48,472 bases of DNA from Pleurotus djamor (taxonomy: Eukaryota > Basidiomycota > Agaricomycetes > Agaricales > Pleurotaceae), in NCBI GenBank assembly GCA_029747585.1, contig JAPEVF010000338.1, positions 1 through 48,472 on the forward strand. The letters are read 5' to 3'. Position 1 is the stretch's first letter; each line of letters opens with the position of its first letter. A program made the position numbers and the translations under genes. Under the pieces are notes generated by a model. That model did no database searches, was not told the DNA's origin, and worked only from the letters and a program-made list of their open reading frames with translations. Shown one piece after another: positions 10,479 to 20,842 of this stretch.

Positions 10479-11038
10479 CTTTGACTTGCCACGTTCAGGG
10501 TCCTCACAACCTCAAGGGCCAGGGTCGCTGAACAAACTGCTGGGAACCCCTCCTCGATGAACTTGCCTCCGCTTGAAGATCACAGCTCGACGGTTCGGAA
10601 CGGCTATAGTGAATTCTTCTCGCACGGTTACTCTATGTGCTATTCTATGCAACGAGTTCAACAAAATATTCTATGATACAGCAAAATAAATCTCGTTAAC
10701 GCGTGACAGACAAGATAATTGGTGTGGATTGTATGTACAAAGGTATATGGTTCGTCGTATACGTTATATCTGGTCCCCTCAAATAGGTGAAACCGATTCG
10801 TATACGACGAATTGCAATACAGCGGCGCCCTGCGCAGCGTACATCATAGATGTTTGAGGCAAACAAAAGAGCATAGTAGAGTATACGACTCCCCAGAACC
10901 ACTGGCTGCATTTTCTCCAGTGATCCCTGAGGAGCGTTTGACTCTGGCAATAAGCATAATTGCGAATCAGGCCAAATTGGCGCTTCGCGAAGAGCATATT
11001 ATGGTTTCTTCGTCGGACGATTTCCAAGTCCCCCGATG

Positions 11039-11440
11039 CTAGGGAGACCGAACACCGATGACTTTGTTGGCGGTCCCAGCGGGAGCGGGTGGCGTTATAC
11101 GAACGTTTTGCACGCCGACGACTTTGTTGGTGGTGGGATTACGGCTGTTTTGCTCGGTCGAGACTTTGTTGTTGTTGTTGGTCGTCGATTTATCGTCTTG
11201 CTTGACTGCATTGCGCACGCAAATGACACGGGTAACGGATCCTTGACCATTCGAAGTCACAGTCCGTTGCGCCGCGTCTTTAGGAGGCGTCGCCGCAGTG
11301 GCAAGTTTGCCAACATTGCGAGCAGTCGCAGTGACGATATTCTTGTTCATTCTGGGCGCAGGAATGACACGGCGAAGTATGTCGTTGAGCAGGATTGACT
11401 GCTTGGAGGGCGCAAAGGAATGCAGATGGCGTTTTGGCAA
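11039..11440 (-). CDS. hypothetical protein, 133 aa, basic and Asn/Thr-rich
   Basis: A single-exon frame starting MPKRHLHSFAPSK. It has an Arg/Lys-rich first half, an Asn run (STTNNNNK) and a C-terminal near-repeat: NKVVGVQNV, then NKVIGVRSP. No known domain, signal peptide or membrane segment is seen. A CTATAAAAA TATA-like box sits about 20-25 bases upstream on the same strand (11466-11458), which supports a promoter here but would leave a very short leader. The Asn run is encoded by a short trinucleotide repeat (GTTGTTGTTGTTG on the plus strand). The function is unknown. Confidence 0.45.
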   Translation of the reverse strand: MPKRHLHSFAPSKQSILLNDILRRVIPAPRMNKNIVTATARNVGKLATAATPPKDAAQRTVTSNGQGSVTRVICVRNAVKQDDKSTTNNNNKVSTEQNSRNPTTNKVVGVQNVRITPPAPAGTANKVIGVRSP

Positions 11441-11475
11441 ACATTTCTAGTCATCCATTTTTATAGTTTTCCGTT

Positions 11476-11823
11476 TTATTGTATGACGCCACGCCAGAGA
11501 AATGGAAGGACTCCACGAAACATTCGGCAGAGGCGTCGTACGATACTGCGTATACTCTCTGAAGTGAGTTCAAAAAGCAGTAGAAAACAATAGGAATACA
11601 CTCTCCTATCATGTCGAACGCAAGACCCGAAGGCTGAGCACCAACTTGAAGTCGAATATCCCGAAGATAAGCACAGAAATCGAAGATAACTCTCCTCAAG
11701 CCAAGCCAGAACGGCCCCGAAACACGATGTTATGACGAGAAATGACTCGTATTTGAGGTCTGGTGAGAAGGAGGCGTACGAGTTCTTGGAATGGAGGGAC
11801 ACACCTTGACGACGCGACGCCAC
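11476..11823 (-). other. uncharacterised 115-codon frame
   Basis: An open minus-strand frame starts MASRRQGVSLHSK and is rich in aromatic and Cys residues, with hydrophobic stretches. No motif is recognised. It ends 36 bases before the 133-residue frame and contains that gene's TATA-like box region. It may therefore be upstream DNA rather than a gene. Confidence 0.2.
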
Positions 11824-11902
11824 ATCTTGGATCCAGGCAGGAAATTATCATTAAAAAACAAGCTTTAGGCGTTCCCCAACGTCCCTTACCGAGGAAAAGG
11901 GT

Positions 11903-12319
11903 CTATCGATGAAAGGCATTGATGCCCGGTGAAGTGCATTTGGAAGGTGAAGATGAAAACCGGACAGGGTGAGCGGTGGTGAGTCGTAGGTGAGTCGTAG
12001 AAACCTCGGAACTTGGACTTGCTTGGGATGGACCCACCGACGCCTCATCAGGTTCGGCAAGTTGTATACGCGTTTTGAGCCGGTCAGAGTCGTCCAGAGA
12101 TAGCGAGTTTATCACTTTATGGGCTAAGAGTACGAAGGGCGGGATAGGGCTGCGTGCGGTGTCGCCAGGAAGTAAGACTCGGAGGACGGAGGTTGGACGG
12201 AGGGAAAAAGCAGGAAGGAAGCCTCTGGCGCTTACCGTAGACATTCGCGGGAACGAGCGCTTACCGTCTTCGAAACCACCACAACCATCTACCAGAAGCC
12301 GTGTTCTTCCCATGGACAA
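11903..12319 (-). CDS. hypothetical protein, 138 aa
   Basis: An open minus-strand frame with a Ser/Pro-rich C-terminal half (EPDEASVGPSQASPSSEVST) and a hydrophobic middle (IPPFVLLAHKVINSLSLDD). It resembles coding sequence in amino-acid make-up but matches no family I know. An overlapping plus-strand frame (12075-12524) is of similar length but more basic and less protein-like. Intron structure was not resolved. Confidence 0.35.
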   Translation of the reverse strand: MSMGRTRLLVDGCGGFEDGKRSFPRMSTVSARGFLPAFSLRPTSVLRVLLPGDTARSPIPPFVLLAHKVINSLSLDDSDRLKTRIQLAEPDEASVGPSQASPSSEVSTTHLRLTTAHPVRFSSSPSKCTSPGINAFHR

Positions 12320-12589
12320 ATCATGGATTTACCTCACCTTAATTTCTCTGCCTTCCTCTCAGATTCGGGGTCTCACTCATAGGCCGCAAGAAAAGTCCGA
12401 CCTCCTCAACGTGGAGCTCGAAATGCATGCTTCGACTCATCCAAGGAGTCACACCTCTTCATCGGTCGATACGCCCCATTCAGCTCGAGGGCGGGACCAT
12501 TTGTACATCAAAGGCAAGCGTTAGCTCAATTTTATACTGGTAAACTGATATAGGCTGACATTTCTATCCAGAGTTTACGACCACGCCCC

Positions 12590-13120
12590 CTACCCAAACC
12601 GGACTTTCTGGCGTTCCGAAATCCACCCAGTCTCCACAACCCTTCGTATCAACCCATTCAACACCGCTCGAATCTTCCTCGGGACACAATCTTTCGGAGG
12701 TTTGATCTCATCTCCTTCAGCGTCGAGATGGATGACCGTGTCGTTGTCGTAGATGAACAAGAGGCGACCGCCGCTTTCACGCCTGATGATCGGTCCATTA
12801 TTCGCACATACCCACCAGAAGAAGCCGTCGTCATCCGGGATGAGCATCCCTGCGTGGGTCTTTTCATCAAGGCTTGTCATGGAAGTACGAGTGTCGTGGA
12901 TGACGCTGAAGTAGCGTGGCGGTGGAGGATACGGCCGTTCTATCGTTGAGAATGGGCGGATGCGGTATGTCTTGATGTGCTCGTATGGAAAAATGTGGCG
13001 TTTTGGCAATGAATCACATCGCGGTGTCAATCTCTGCCCCACACCAGGAGTGCCGGGTAGGTCGTCTTTAGCTTTAGGGCGGGATCTTGTGTATGTGTAC
13101 TGGTCGTAGATGTTTTCCAT
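12590..13120 (-). CDS. member C of an unnamed small-protein family, 176 aa
   Basis: The frame starts MENIYDQYTYTRSRPK. It is a divergent relative of genes A (13710-14159) and D (25879-26319). Shared marks, in order, are a Tyr-rich N-terminus (YDQYTY versus YYQYTS in A), LPKRHIFPYE (LPRRTNLLTQ in A), NNGPIIRR (QPLILR in A, QPIILR in D) and FIYDNDTVIHL (VLYPNGRVVKL in A). The central H-F-G-H-x-G-T-G-D block of A and D is not preserved: this region reads RYFSVIHDTRTSMTSLDE. It has a basic C-terminus and no signal peptide or membrane segment. The function is unknown. Homology is judged by eye and is weaker than A versus D. Confidence 0.55.
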   Translation of the reverse strand: MENIYDQYTYTRSRPKAKDDLPGTPGVGQRLTPRCDSLPKRHIFPYEHIKTYRIRPFSTIERPYPPPPRYFSVIHDTRTSMTSLDEKTHAGMLIPDDDGFFWWVCANNGPIIRRESGGRLLFIYDNDTVIHLDAEGDEIKPPKDCVPRKIRAVLNGLIRRVVETGWISERQKVRFG

Positions 13121-13709
13121 GGCTATGGGGAGGTTATCGAAGGAAGTGACTAGAGGCTGGGATGTGAGTGGTTTGGAGTTGATATTAGATGGGAGTCAAC
13201 CGATTTGATGAGGAGTGGGGGTTTGTATGGTGCTCTAACCGCCTTTTATGAAGACAGAGTCATTGTCTTCTCGTCCCTGGGTGGTACAGATTGGGATTAG
13301 TTGGAACACAAGGATGGCGTGCCGCCGTGGGGCGTTAAGTCAGAGGAACTCATGTGGTAACGACGCCCCTCCAAAGTACAATAACGTCAACACTTCAGCT
13401 TCAACCCTGACGGTGTGCTTGGGGTGCTATTGTCAGATATCCATTATCCTCGATGTCTCCGAAGATTGTAGGCTACGGGAAGCGTAATTGGCGGGCATCG
13501 TGAGCGTACCACCTCTTCGGTATTACTCTGGTGCTTGCGTGTGAGATATGACAATCCTAATCATTCCTGAACGGGCTGCGAGAGGTACATCAAGACAGAC
13601 TTCGTCGTGTTAAGCTTCATCGTGATAGTTTTGTACAGAGTACTCTATATAACTAGGCGCGACTACGTTGTATAGAAAGCCAGGGAAAATGTACTCTAGT
13701 GTGTATCCA
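13121..13709. other. no supported gene; 3' flank of gene A
   Basis: No convincing coding sequence was found. TACTCTA-type heptamers occur at 13636 and 13691, the second 19 bases past the stop codon of gene A in its direction of reading. Confidence 0.3.
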
Positions 13710-14159
13710 CTACTCCCTCCTCTTCAACGAAGTCTTGAGTTGATCGACTAATTTCGCGAAGAACGAGGGCTCGGGAGGGTCGGTCTCATCAGACATCAAC
13801 TTGACTACTCTACCGTTCGGGTAAAGAACGATCAAAGCACATGCATGGCGAAGGATGAGCGGCTGGCCACGACCAAATCTCCACACCACCTGGGTTGTAT
13901 ACCCAGGGTGCGGTTCTACAAGATCTCCTGTTCCACCATGGCCGAAATGGCGGTAAATAACCTTGACGTGCTGGCCGACTTCGCGAAAGACGTGTTTTTC
14001 CCATTCGTCTTGTGTGAGCAGGTTTGTGCGTCGTGGGAGGTCCCATGGAGTGTCTGAGACGTCGTCCTGGTCGCTCGTGTATTGATAATAGTCCGTAAAC
14101 ACAGAGAGATCGCGTGGGGCAGTGTCCGAGCGGGCACGTCGTTGGGCTTTGTTAAACAT
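13710..14159 (-). CDS. member A of an unnamed small-protein family, 149 aa
   Basis: The start at 14159 (MFNKAQRRARS) was chosen by alignment with paralog D, although the frame is open further upstream. The core shared with D reads RT-L-T---WE, then HFGHGGTGDLVE, PG, VWR-G--QPLILR and VLYPNGRVVKL, and ends KL---LK--L--RE. D has HFGHDGTGDIVE, QPIILR, ILYPDGR and KLKGLLTKRE. The protein is compact, cytosolic-looking and His/Gly-rich in the central block, with no signal peptide or membrane segment. I know no named domain with this signature. A TATTTAT sequence about 80 bases upstream aligns with TATTTAAA before D, so the promoters may also be paralogous. Confidence 0.65.
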   Translation of the reverse strand: MFNKAQRRARSDTAPRDLSVFTDYYQYTSDQDDVSDTPWDLPRRTNLLTQDEWEKHVFREVGQHVKVIYRHFGHGGTGDLVEPHPGYTTQVVWRFGRGQPLILRHACALIVLYPNGRVVKLMSDETDPPEPSFFAKLVDQLKTSLKRRE

Positions 14160-14171
14160 GGTTATCGAGGG

Positions 14172-14630
14172 TTTACTGAGAAGGCGGCGGGATAGCTGTA
14201 TCAAATTAGGTGGGGATTGAGCTGAGAGTAGGTCGAAGTGATAAATACCTGGAAGAGCATCAATACCCGGACCATAACCTTCCTTCGAATCCATACAGGC
14301 AAATGTGGCGTTGTGGGCGGCACTCTGCTTATCGGTACAGCATGCTATTATCATGAAGAACAAAAAGCACACCTTGAAAAGCTCTTGAGAGTACGCCTTC
14401 GAGGATGTGGCGCTGGTAACCGTCGTCAACGAAGGTATCATAAGTGCGCCATGGCGTTTGTGGGCGTCGGTCGTCATTGCATGGTCCGCAGTCACTCGAA
14501 TTCCCGTTCATCATTCCACTTGCACTCCTTCGTGGAGGAGGACTTTTCTCGGGAAAGACAGTGGAGAGCCTGTGTCATTGCGATCGGCTTCGAACGAGAT
14601 GATTATGACCCGTAACTGGATCGCGTTCAT
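14172..14630 (-). CDS. tentative multi-exon gene A', paralogous to the 17.3-kb locus
   Basis: Minus-strand reading gives MNAIQLRVIIISFEADRNDT at 14630, a frame after an unresolved intron (TADHAMTTDAHKRHG to AYSQELFK), then after a possible intron SAAHNATFACMDSKEGYGP, ending PPSQ-stop. The first block matches the 17.3-17.5 kb locus (IQWLVIIVLEADNIDLGSP), as does the second (IADHTKTTDA). The hydrophobic start could be a signal or anchor segment. In both loci an in-frame TGATGA separates the two blocks, so either an intron spans it or the first block ends there. The promoter of gene A would overlap the last exon, which counts against the 3' end of this model. Confidence 0.3.
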
Positions 14631-14816
14631 ATCGAGCGACAAAACGAGAAAGTTTGAGACCACTCCATCTGTATCTCAGCAAACGCGACCTTGCTGAGGT
14701 GACGGTGTTCCTTCAGTACTGTCAAGTGACTGTGACTGTCAACCACATAGTATCAAAGCAAAGTCTACCACTACCATCGTGGGGATGGAAATCACCCCAA
14801 ACAGATCTGTCGACAT

Positions 14817-14855
14817 GAGACAGGGCCATTCGAAGCTTGGTTCGAGCGCATAGGC
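14817..14855 (+). pseudogene. short relic of an F-box-like gene (exon 3)
   Basis: About 40 bases translate to ETGPFEAWFERIG, matching PGTFESWFECIG in F3 and FEAWFERVG in the 5.7-6.1 kb fragment. It runs into a stop and no neighbouring exon is recognisable. It lies about 390 bases upstream of F3 on the same strand. Confidence 0.45.
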
Positions 14856-15140
14856 TAATCTGCTGTACTTGAGCGAGTCTAAAAACTGCATAGGGTTGTC
14901 CCCTTGAATGCTTTCTCGGCTTGTGTTCCATGACTGACCACGAGATGATGTACAATGACTTAGGTCTCTCCTCTCCATACTACGACGGCTTTGAGAAGGC
15001 CCGTACGGCTCTCTTACATCAAGTATATGAGCTCTGTGCAGACAATTTGTCACCTAGGGAGAACAGAGGGAAAAGGAAGCGAACAAAGGGAGAAATATAA
15101 GGGGTCCCAGGAGCTCCTAGGAGTGGTGTCAATCGTTCTG

Positions 15141-15166
15141 ATCGTGCGAACCTTTCTTCCCACGGC
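15141..15166 (+). promoter_or_regulatory. 26-bp inverted-repeat promoter element upstream of F3
   Basis: ATCGTGCGAA, six bases, then TTCCCACGGC. It starts 101 bases before the F3 start codon and matches the elements of F1, F4 and F5. Confidence 0.6.
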
Positions 15167-15241
15167 TTTCAAAACTGCCTAACCACGCGTTTTTTTTTCT
15201 GTTATTTCTTTTTCAACCTCCGCATAGCATCTTTGGCACCC

Positions 15242-16586
15242 ATGGCTTGCGCCATCAAGAATGATGGTGAGTACTCTATGTCTGATGATGGATACAGCTA
15301 CTCACCGGTACTCCGTAGTAGCTCGTCTCTCCCAGCATTCGCCATCGTCTGTTGGCAAACTTCCCTCTGAACTCTGGAAGATGGTTGTCGAGGAGCTGGG
15401 GTGTTCACCCAGGCGCAACGAACTCCTGCCTCTCCTCTATACCTCACGATTCTTTTACGCTCTTGTGGCTCCCATATTCTATGAAACGATTGCTTTATTC
15501 GGATTTGCACTCCTGAGAAGGGTCCCAGAATCGACTACGTACGCCTGCAGTCGCACGCGGAAACGCTCTTGCCCCAGTTTATTGAACCAGTCTTGCGCCC
15601 AATACACGAAAACCATATTTGAACACTTTGGTATCAGCCTCTGGGACCACTCCGACCATCATCAGATCGTAACCGATGCCTGCGAAAGGCTCGCGCACGT
15701 CCACAACCTTGAGCGCCTATCTATCTTCGCATTCGAAGAGGAGCACCTTAGCCTATTGATCAAGGCCATTCCCTTATCCGCCCCCATTACACACCTCTCC
15801 ATTACTATCCAGCGTGGATGTCATGCCCTCCCTTCCTTCCTCAGTGTCCATTCCTCAACACTCCGTTTCCTTCAAATAGAGGACGAGCCCGAGAACTTTG
15901 ACGACTTGGATGATTTGGATGTCCTCCCATCAATGCCTAGTCTGCGTACATTCCAAGGTACATCAAATTTATGGACTGCAGCAATCAAGTCAGCCCCGAT
16001 CAAACACCTTGCCGCGAGCGATAGACTCGAAAATGTGGTGGAAAACTTAGCCGTCGACCTCTTCGACAACTTGACTTCCTTCATGATTTACCTTCACGAA
16101 ATTCACGTTGTGAGCCGCCTGCTTCGAAATATCATAGCCCTTCATATACATATTGATGGGGAGGACGCTGATGAGGCGAGGAAAATTTCATTCATCATTA
16201 TATATCGTTCATATTCAGACATTCTCCCCCTCAGATCGATGTCCAATCCCTCATGAACCTACCATCAAAACGCCTACGGTACATCAATTTCTCCAGAGAC
16301 AAGCCTCTTGGAAACTTTGACAACGTCGTGGACGCCCTGTTTCACCGCTATCCCTCGCTGGACGTCATTGAGTTCAGCGAAGGAGAATTCCGCTGTGAAT
16401 GCCAAGTATTCCGTTACAATCGTCTTGACATCGAGCGCAAACCTGAACAGTTCTGGAGACGTGAGCCAGGGACATTCGAGTCGTGGTTTGAGTGCATAGG
16501 AAAAGACTTTGCGGTATACTGTGGTAAGGCTTCAGTGCTTTTCAGACCAGTTTACATATTGACGGTTGCTCACAGGGGAGGAATAA
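15242..16586 (+). CDS. F-box-like protein F3
   Basis: Exons 15242-15266, 15319-16175, 16235-16523 and 16576-16586 encode 393 residues starting MACAIKND. The F-box-like segment reads LPSELWKMVVEEL, RNELLPLLYTSRFF and PIFYETIAL. The LRR-like body has APITHLSI, VHSSTLRFLQIEDE and APIKHLA. Exon 3 reads SKRLRYINFSRD, YPSLDVIEFSEGE and WFECIGKDF, and exon 4 ends C-G-E-E-stop. Exon 3 is 289 bases, as in F1 and F2. The oddity is the intron after exon 2: the donor position conserved as GT in the paralogs reads GCGAGG here. With a GC-AG intron the protein is full length. If it is not spliced, translation ends 19 codons further and the last 100 or so residues are lost. Confidence 0.8.
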
Positions 16587-16821
16587 TCGTCTGCAGTGGG
16601 TTTCCACCACATACAATGCTCATACCCCCTCGAAGCCTCTCTCCTTGTTACCCCTGCAGCCAACGTACATGCCGTCGAAGTCCACTCACAAATACTCTCA
16701 CAACTAGTAATCGGGTAGCCACGGACAAGTAACGAGCTAGACAGTGGTATCCAATGCATACTCTAGGTCCCAGGCATAATCAGTCGCGTGTAAGACAATT
16801 TACGAACGACAGGAGACGACT

Positions 16822-17506
16822 CTAGCTTGGGGCCTCTCCGTTTTGATAGGCGGTCGCTAGGTGATCTCCGGCGCCGAGGATATCACCATCTTCCCTCCCA
16901 GCGCGGCCATCTCCCCAACCTCGGGGCGGTCGTGGATGTACCCTGGGATTCAAAGACATGGTCCCTGAAGGAGCACATGCAAACAGAAAACTCGGGAGAA
17001 CGAAAGTGAAAGCAGTCTGTAGCCGTTGTTAGAGGAAGTCACTCCCTTCGTCTTACCCATCATTGACCAATCCTGTGTGAAGAAGTCGGGAGGGAGGTGG
17101 ATCGAATGGTTACGTGCGTCTTGAAAGTCGAAAGTTGAAGGAACGCATGTAGAGTATGGAATTTCACGGGGAAATGTGGCGGCACATCCTGCTCCAGCCC
17201 GACGCAACCATTCGCATCTACTCCCCTTCCCAAGACGGCGTCGGTCGTCTTCGTATGGTCCGCAATCGCTCGGATTCCCTACGATAAGACTGCGCACGGC
17301 GTTTGTTCCATTCATCATCCGAATTGCAATCCCTCGCGTAGCGAATTCCGTTCTTGACAAACAGGAGGAGAGCCCAAGTCAATATTATCGGCTTCGAGGA
17401 CGATGATCACGAGCCACTGGATTGTAGTCGTACGAAGCGACAAAGCGGAGAAGTATACGATCTGTATGAGGTCTAGAGAAACACCAGAATAGAGAAAAAG
17501 GCTCAT
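16822..17506 (-). CDS. tentative multi-exon hypothetical gene B'
   Basis: The model reads from MSLFLYSGVSLDLIQIVYFS at 17506 through IQWLVIIVLEADNIDLGSP, then (after an unresolved intron) IADHTKTTDAVLGRGVDANG up to HAFLQLSTFKTH. It is followed by DWSMMG, a GTAAGA...TTCAG intron, and a Gly/Arg/Asp-rich last exon ending NGEAPS-stop at 16822. The first two blocks are paralogous to the 14.2-14.6 kb locus. The N-terminal half is hydrophobic. No named domain was found. The boundaries of the first intron are uncertain, and an in-frame TGATGA lies between the blocks as in the paralog. Confidence 0.35.
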
Positions 17507-17906
17507 AACGATTGTCCGTGAAAAGATATTGTGAAGATAGGAACGTCTGATATCTGTTCGAAACATAGGTTGAATGAAGCGTTTGTATCATAAGGACTAG
17601 CATGATTCACGTAGGAGCATGTCACTCTGAGCATGGCTGGGACCAGTAGGCGATTCGTGGCTTGATATCTAACCAAGACCGTAGGCATTGAAGCTGGCGG
17701 CAGATGTGCCCGATGGGTGGTAGCTGGTAGCAATCAATATAGTGTGTAGCGAAAGAACGCAACATCGAGCCGATGCGACGAGTACTGATGGCTAATGATC
17801 GAGTTTTCACGCTAAACGTAGTGATAAGACCAGTCAAAGGAGGAGGAGGGGTGGATTGACCTCCCGCGTCGATCATACCGTCACGTACGGGGGAATGGGG
17901 GAAAGA

Positions 17907-18340
17907 CTACCAGTGCTTTCTGCGCAGATGTACCCGAGCAACCAACAACAGGTAGGGGTCGAAGCAGAAGGTCGACCTGAATTTCAAGGCGCTTATTAAA
18001 CGGGCGCTAAGGGCATCCTCAGGGCTTGCGATGTCATGGACACCAGCTCGGACGCTGCTCTCTTCAACACGCTCTTTCCCGCTATCTTCGACCCCAGCGA
18101 AGACGCGGCAAGCACCAAGCTTTGGGGAANGGGAGGTGCAGTTGGATGACTCGATGCTTGAGGGGGCGGATTGACGGGGAAGAACGTCTTGAGGTAGGCA
18201 GAGGAACGTACCACAGGGCGAGCTGAGGTCAGCAGTGACGACAGCACAGCCTGGAGGATAACAGAGACGACAGATGCGTTGGTGTCCCCATGGAGAAGCT
18301 GGAGGACGTTTTGCTGGCAACATGAATGACCCCTTGACAT
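17907..18340 (-). CDS. hypothetical protein fragment interrupted by an N
   Basis: The coding-like stretch NVLQLLHGDTNASVVSVILQ continues to SSLLTSARPV. A GTACGT donor and CAAG acceptor follow. If the N at 18130 is dropped, the downstream frame reads HRVIQLHLPSPKLGACRVF, then EDSGKERVEES, and stops after RRKHW at 17907. With the N kept, the alternative frame stops earlier, after RMPLAPV. Upstream exons probably extend towards 18.77 kb, where HDALDAQITDTLDTGNLPP is coding-like, but splicing was not resolved. No known domain was recognised. Confidence 0.35.
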
Positions 18341-18809
18341 GTCCTTCCGGACGCTTGTCCTCGACCTGTCCTTTCAAATACCCCATACTCAAAGGCTGAG
18401 AACGGCACTTGATTCGCGGCTTAACGCTGCCAGCGGACATCTACATTCGGGCGGCACTAACAGGTGCGAATGGAAATATTCCTTGGGTTTCTATGGATCG
18501 TCGGAGGGTCGAACGATCGGTACTGGGCGCTGAGGGATTAAATGGCTCTGGGCTTTTACAGGTGGTAGGTTGCCGGTGTCGAGGGTGTCGGTAATCTGAG
18601 CGTCGAGCGCATCGTGTTGTGAATGACAGGCTAATGGATGGATGGCAACGGTCGGGCGGTGTCCGAGGACATAGAGGTCTGAAGCGATGAATGTTGCGGC
18701 ATGATGCGAAGCTGGAGGGGTTCGATGGAAAGGGTATCCAATTCGATAAGTAGGTATCAATGTGCGGCTTGATAATTGGGTGGGTCACTGGGCGCAGCTG
18801 GTGCATCTG

Positions 18810-19178
18810 CTACAATGCAGGGCGTAGGAGGAACAATATCTGAGCATCGACCAGCGACTTGAGCGCGCCTCCGTGCGGATTGATGAAGACCACGTTATCC
18901 ATTTCACGGCCAAGGTGAGGGTTCCTTGGAGCTATCTGAAATCCTGTACGTGAGGTTGGGTGGCGATACCAGAACCTGACCACGTACCGAGCAACAGTCG
19001 ATCCAAGTCTCAATTTGCTCCCTATTCTACTACCAGCATTCCTAGTTATCCGCTCCAAAGCTTCGCCAAATCGATATGTAACTGAAGTCCCGCGGTCGAC
19101 ATGTGAATTTGTACGCCCAGTCAACGGCCATATATGATGACTGGAGGATTCTGTGAAGAGGAGCCAACCCACGCGCAA
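18810..19178 (-). other. open frame with a coding-like 3' end
   Basis: The 3' part reads IAPRNPHLGREMDNVVFINP, then GGALKSLVDAQILFLLRPAL-stop, which looks like protein. Upstream codons do not, and splice sites near 18970 (GTACGT) and 18935 (TTTCAG) suggest an intron in a phase I could not resolve. Confidence 0.3.
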
Positions 19179-19323
19179 ACGGAACGGTTTGCCGCTTGAA
19201 AAGAGAACACTTTAGGACGAATTAGAAGCGAGAGGGTTTGGCAAAGATGATGAGCGTACTGATCGTGAGGGAGAGGGGGCAGGACAGTGAGTATTCTGCG
19301 TCTGTGGATGGCTTGTTGACGTT

Positions 19324-19794
19324 TCAGGCTCTATGACTGGAGCGAGCCTGCGGATGCCGTGCGCCGAGTTCAATCGCAGCGTGCTTCCTGGATATCGAGC
19401 GGGTCGGAGAACTGTGCAGATCACTTGTAGGGCATCCGGTCAAGATGGGCGGCAGTAATGAAAGTCCAATTTTCTTCTATGGGGAGACCAGAGGTGAGAC
19501 GGAGACTTTGCAGACGAAAGAAGATACGGGCGGACCTTACGGTAGAGTATGCTGGGCTCGACCAATTCGTTCACGTCATCTTTCGAATCATCTGAGTACA
19601 ACAAGGCCGACACCAGCGTGTAATTAAGCAATTGACCAGGATATCCTACGGAGAGTCTTCAACCGTGACTGGAAATTTTCCGAATCAGATCTACGGCAAA
19701 GCTGGAGGGCCCGTCAGTGAAAATTGAAGNAAAAAACTGCCCCGGAGGAATACATGACTTACCAGCGACATGAGTCAGCGCAAGTGGGTGCCAT
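19324..19794 (-). CDS. tentative small multi-exon gene
   Basis: A consistent minus-strand splice chain gives MAPTCADSC at 19794, a GTAAGT intron, FAVDLIRKISSH, an intron with a GCTTAAT-type branch site, and DDSKDDVNELVEPSILYQ joined in phase to ENWTFITAAHLDRMPYK. A last exon ends SSHRA-stop at 19324. The central part weakly resembles the fragments at 23.8 and 24.7 kb. The N at 19730 falls in the first intron. No named domain is recognised. First and last exons are the least certain. Confidence 0.35.
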
Positions 19795-20842
19795 CCTCCT
19801 CACAGGATACGAACAGACGGGGCCTGTCTTGGGTGGTCGGGATTGTCATACGAGACAGGCATAAAGTTTCCAAGTTCTAGTTGAACTACCAGATCGGCGT
19901 ATATCGCGAAGAGCAGGTCCACGAGAAGTCTTGTAGGAAGCAGATGAAGTGAAATGGGGAGATGGGAAATTGATGGGAAAATTGGCCGAATACCGGCGCT
20001 TAATGGCGGCGCTTGCCGAAATCGCAGACGCCCACTGTTGNTTTTTCTTTGGTTTTTCTTGCAAGTTTTGCGTCATTTTTTCTTTGATTTTGCATCTTGC
20101 CTCCCTTCCTTTGGTAATTTTTATCTACTCGGAGTCACCTCCATCAACAACAAGTGCAAACTGGAGAGTGATGCGTAAGGATGGGGAACGCATATCCAGA
20201 TCGTACCACACAAAAACTCGTGCACTAGACTCCCACCTTTGCCTCGAAGGACCATTCGGAGCAACTGCCCGAGGATTAATAATACCTGACCAATCCTACT
20301 TACCGCCAAGTTCGTGACATAGGGAAGCTACTGCGTCTCCGCAGTCGATTCGATGTCGGTATGTCTGATTTTCTGTCCAGCACAGAAACCGTTTGTACCG
20401 GATCAATCAATTGCTCCAACTCCCAACTCCCAATCCAACCTCCGCCACGACCAGCCACTGATACTTCTCATACTCGTGTGATGCTTTTTTCTCCATGTTT
20501 TATGTCGTTTCCTCGATCAAATTGTGATCCTCTAATGTTCGCCTGCGCTTGGGTTGATGAATGAAGAGGAAAAACGAGCGGCACCGGGGTGGAGTCTAGC
20601 GGGACGGACGAAACGTGATGCAACGAAACTATGATTAGAATTCATTATGAGATTCAGTACGGTAATTAACGAGACAGTCTAATAAAAGTGGTGATCGAAC
20701 GGGAAATGATGACGGGAGGGAGATTATATGGATGAGTACAAGTAGTGTATGTTGGAATGGATTGCTTTATGAAGTATGCGAGGGAAGAAATTATTGGTGG
20801 CTATGATGATTTGCGTTAGGGAAGAATCAAGAAGTCCCTGGA
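19795..20842. other. no supported gene
   Basis: Short frames only. An N at 20041 abuts a T-run. The plus-strand frame 20361-20564 (67 codons) shows no motif. Confidence 0.3.
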
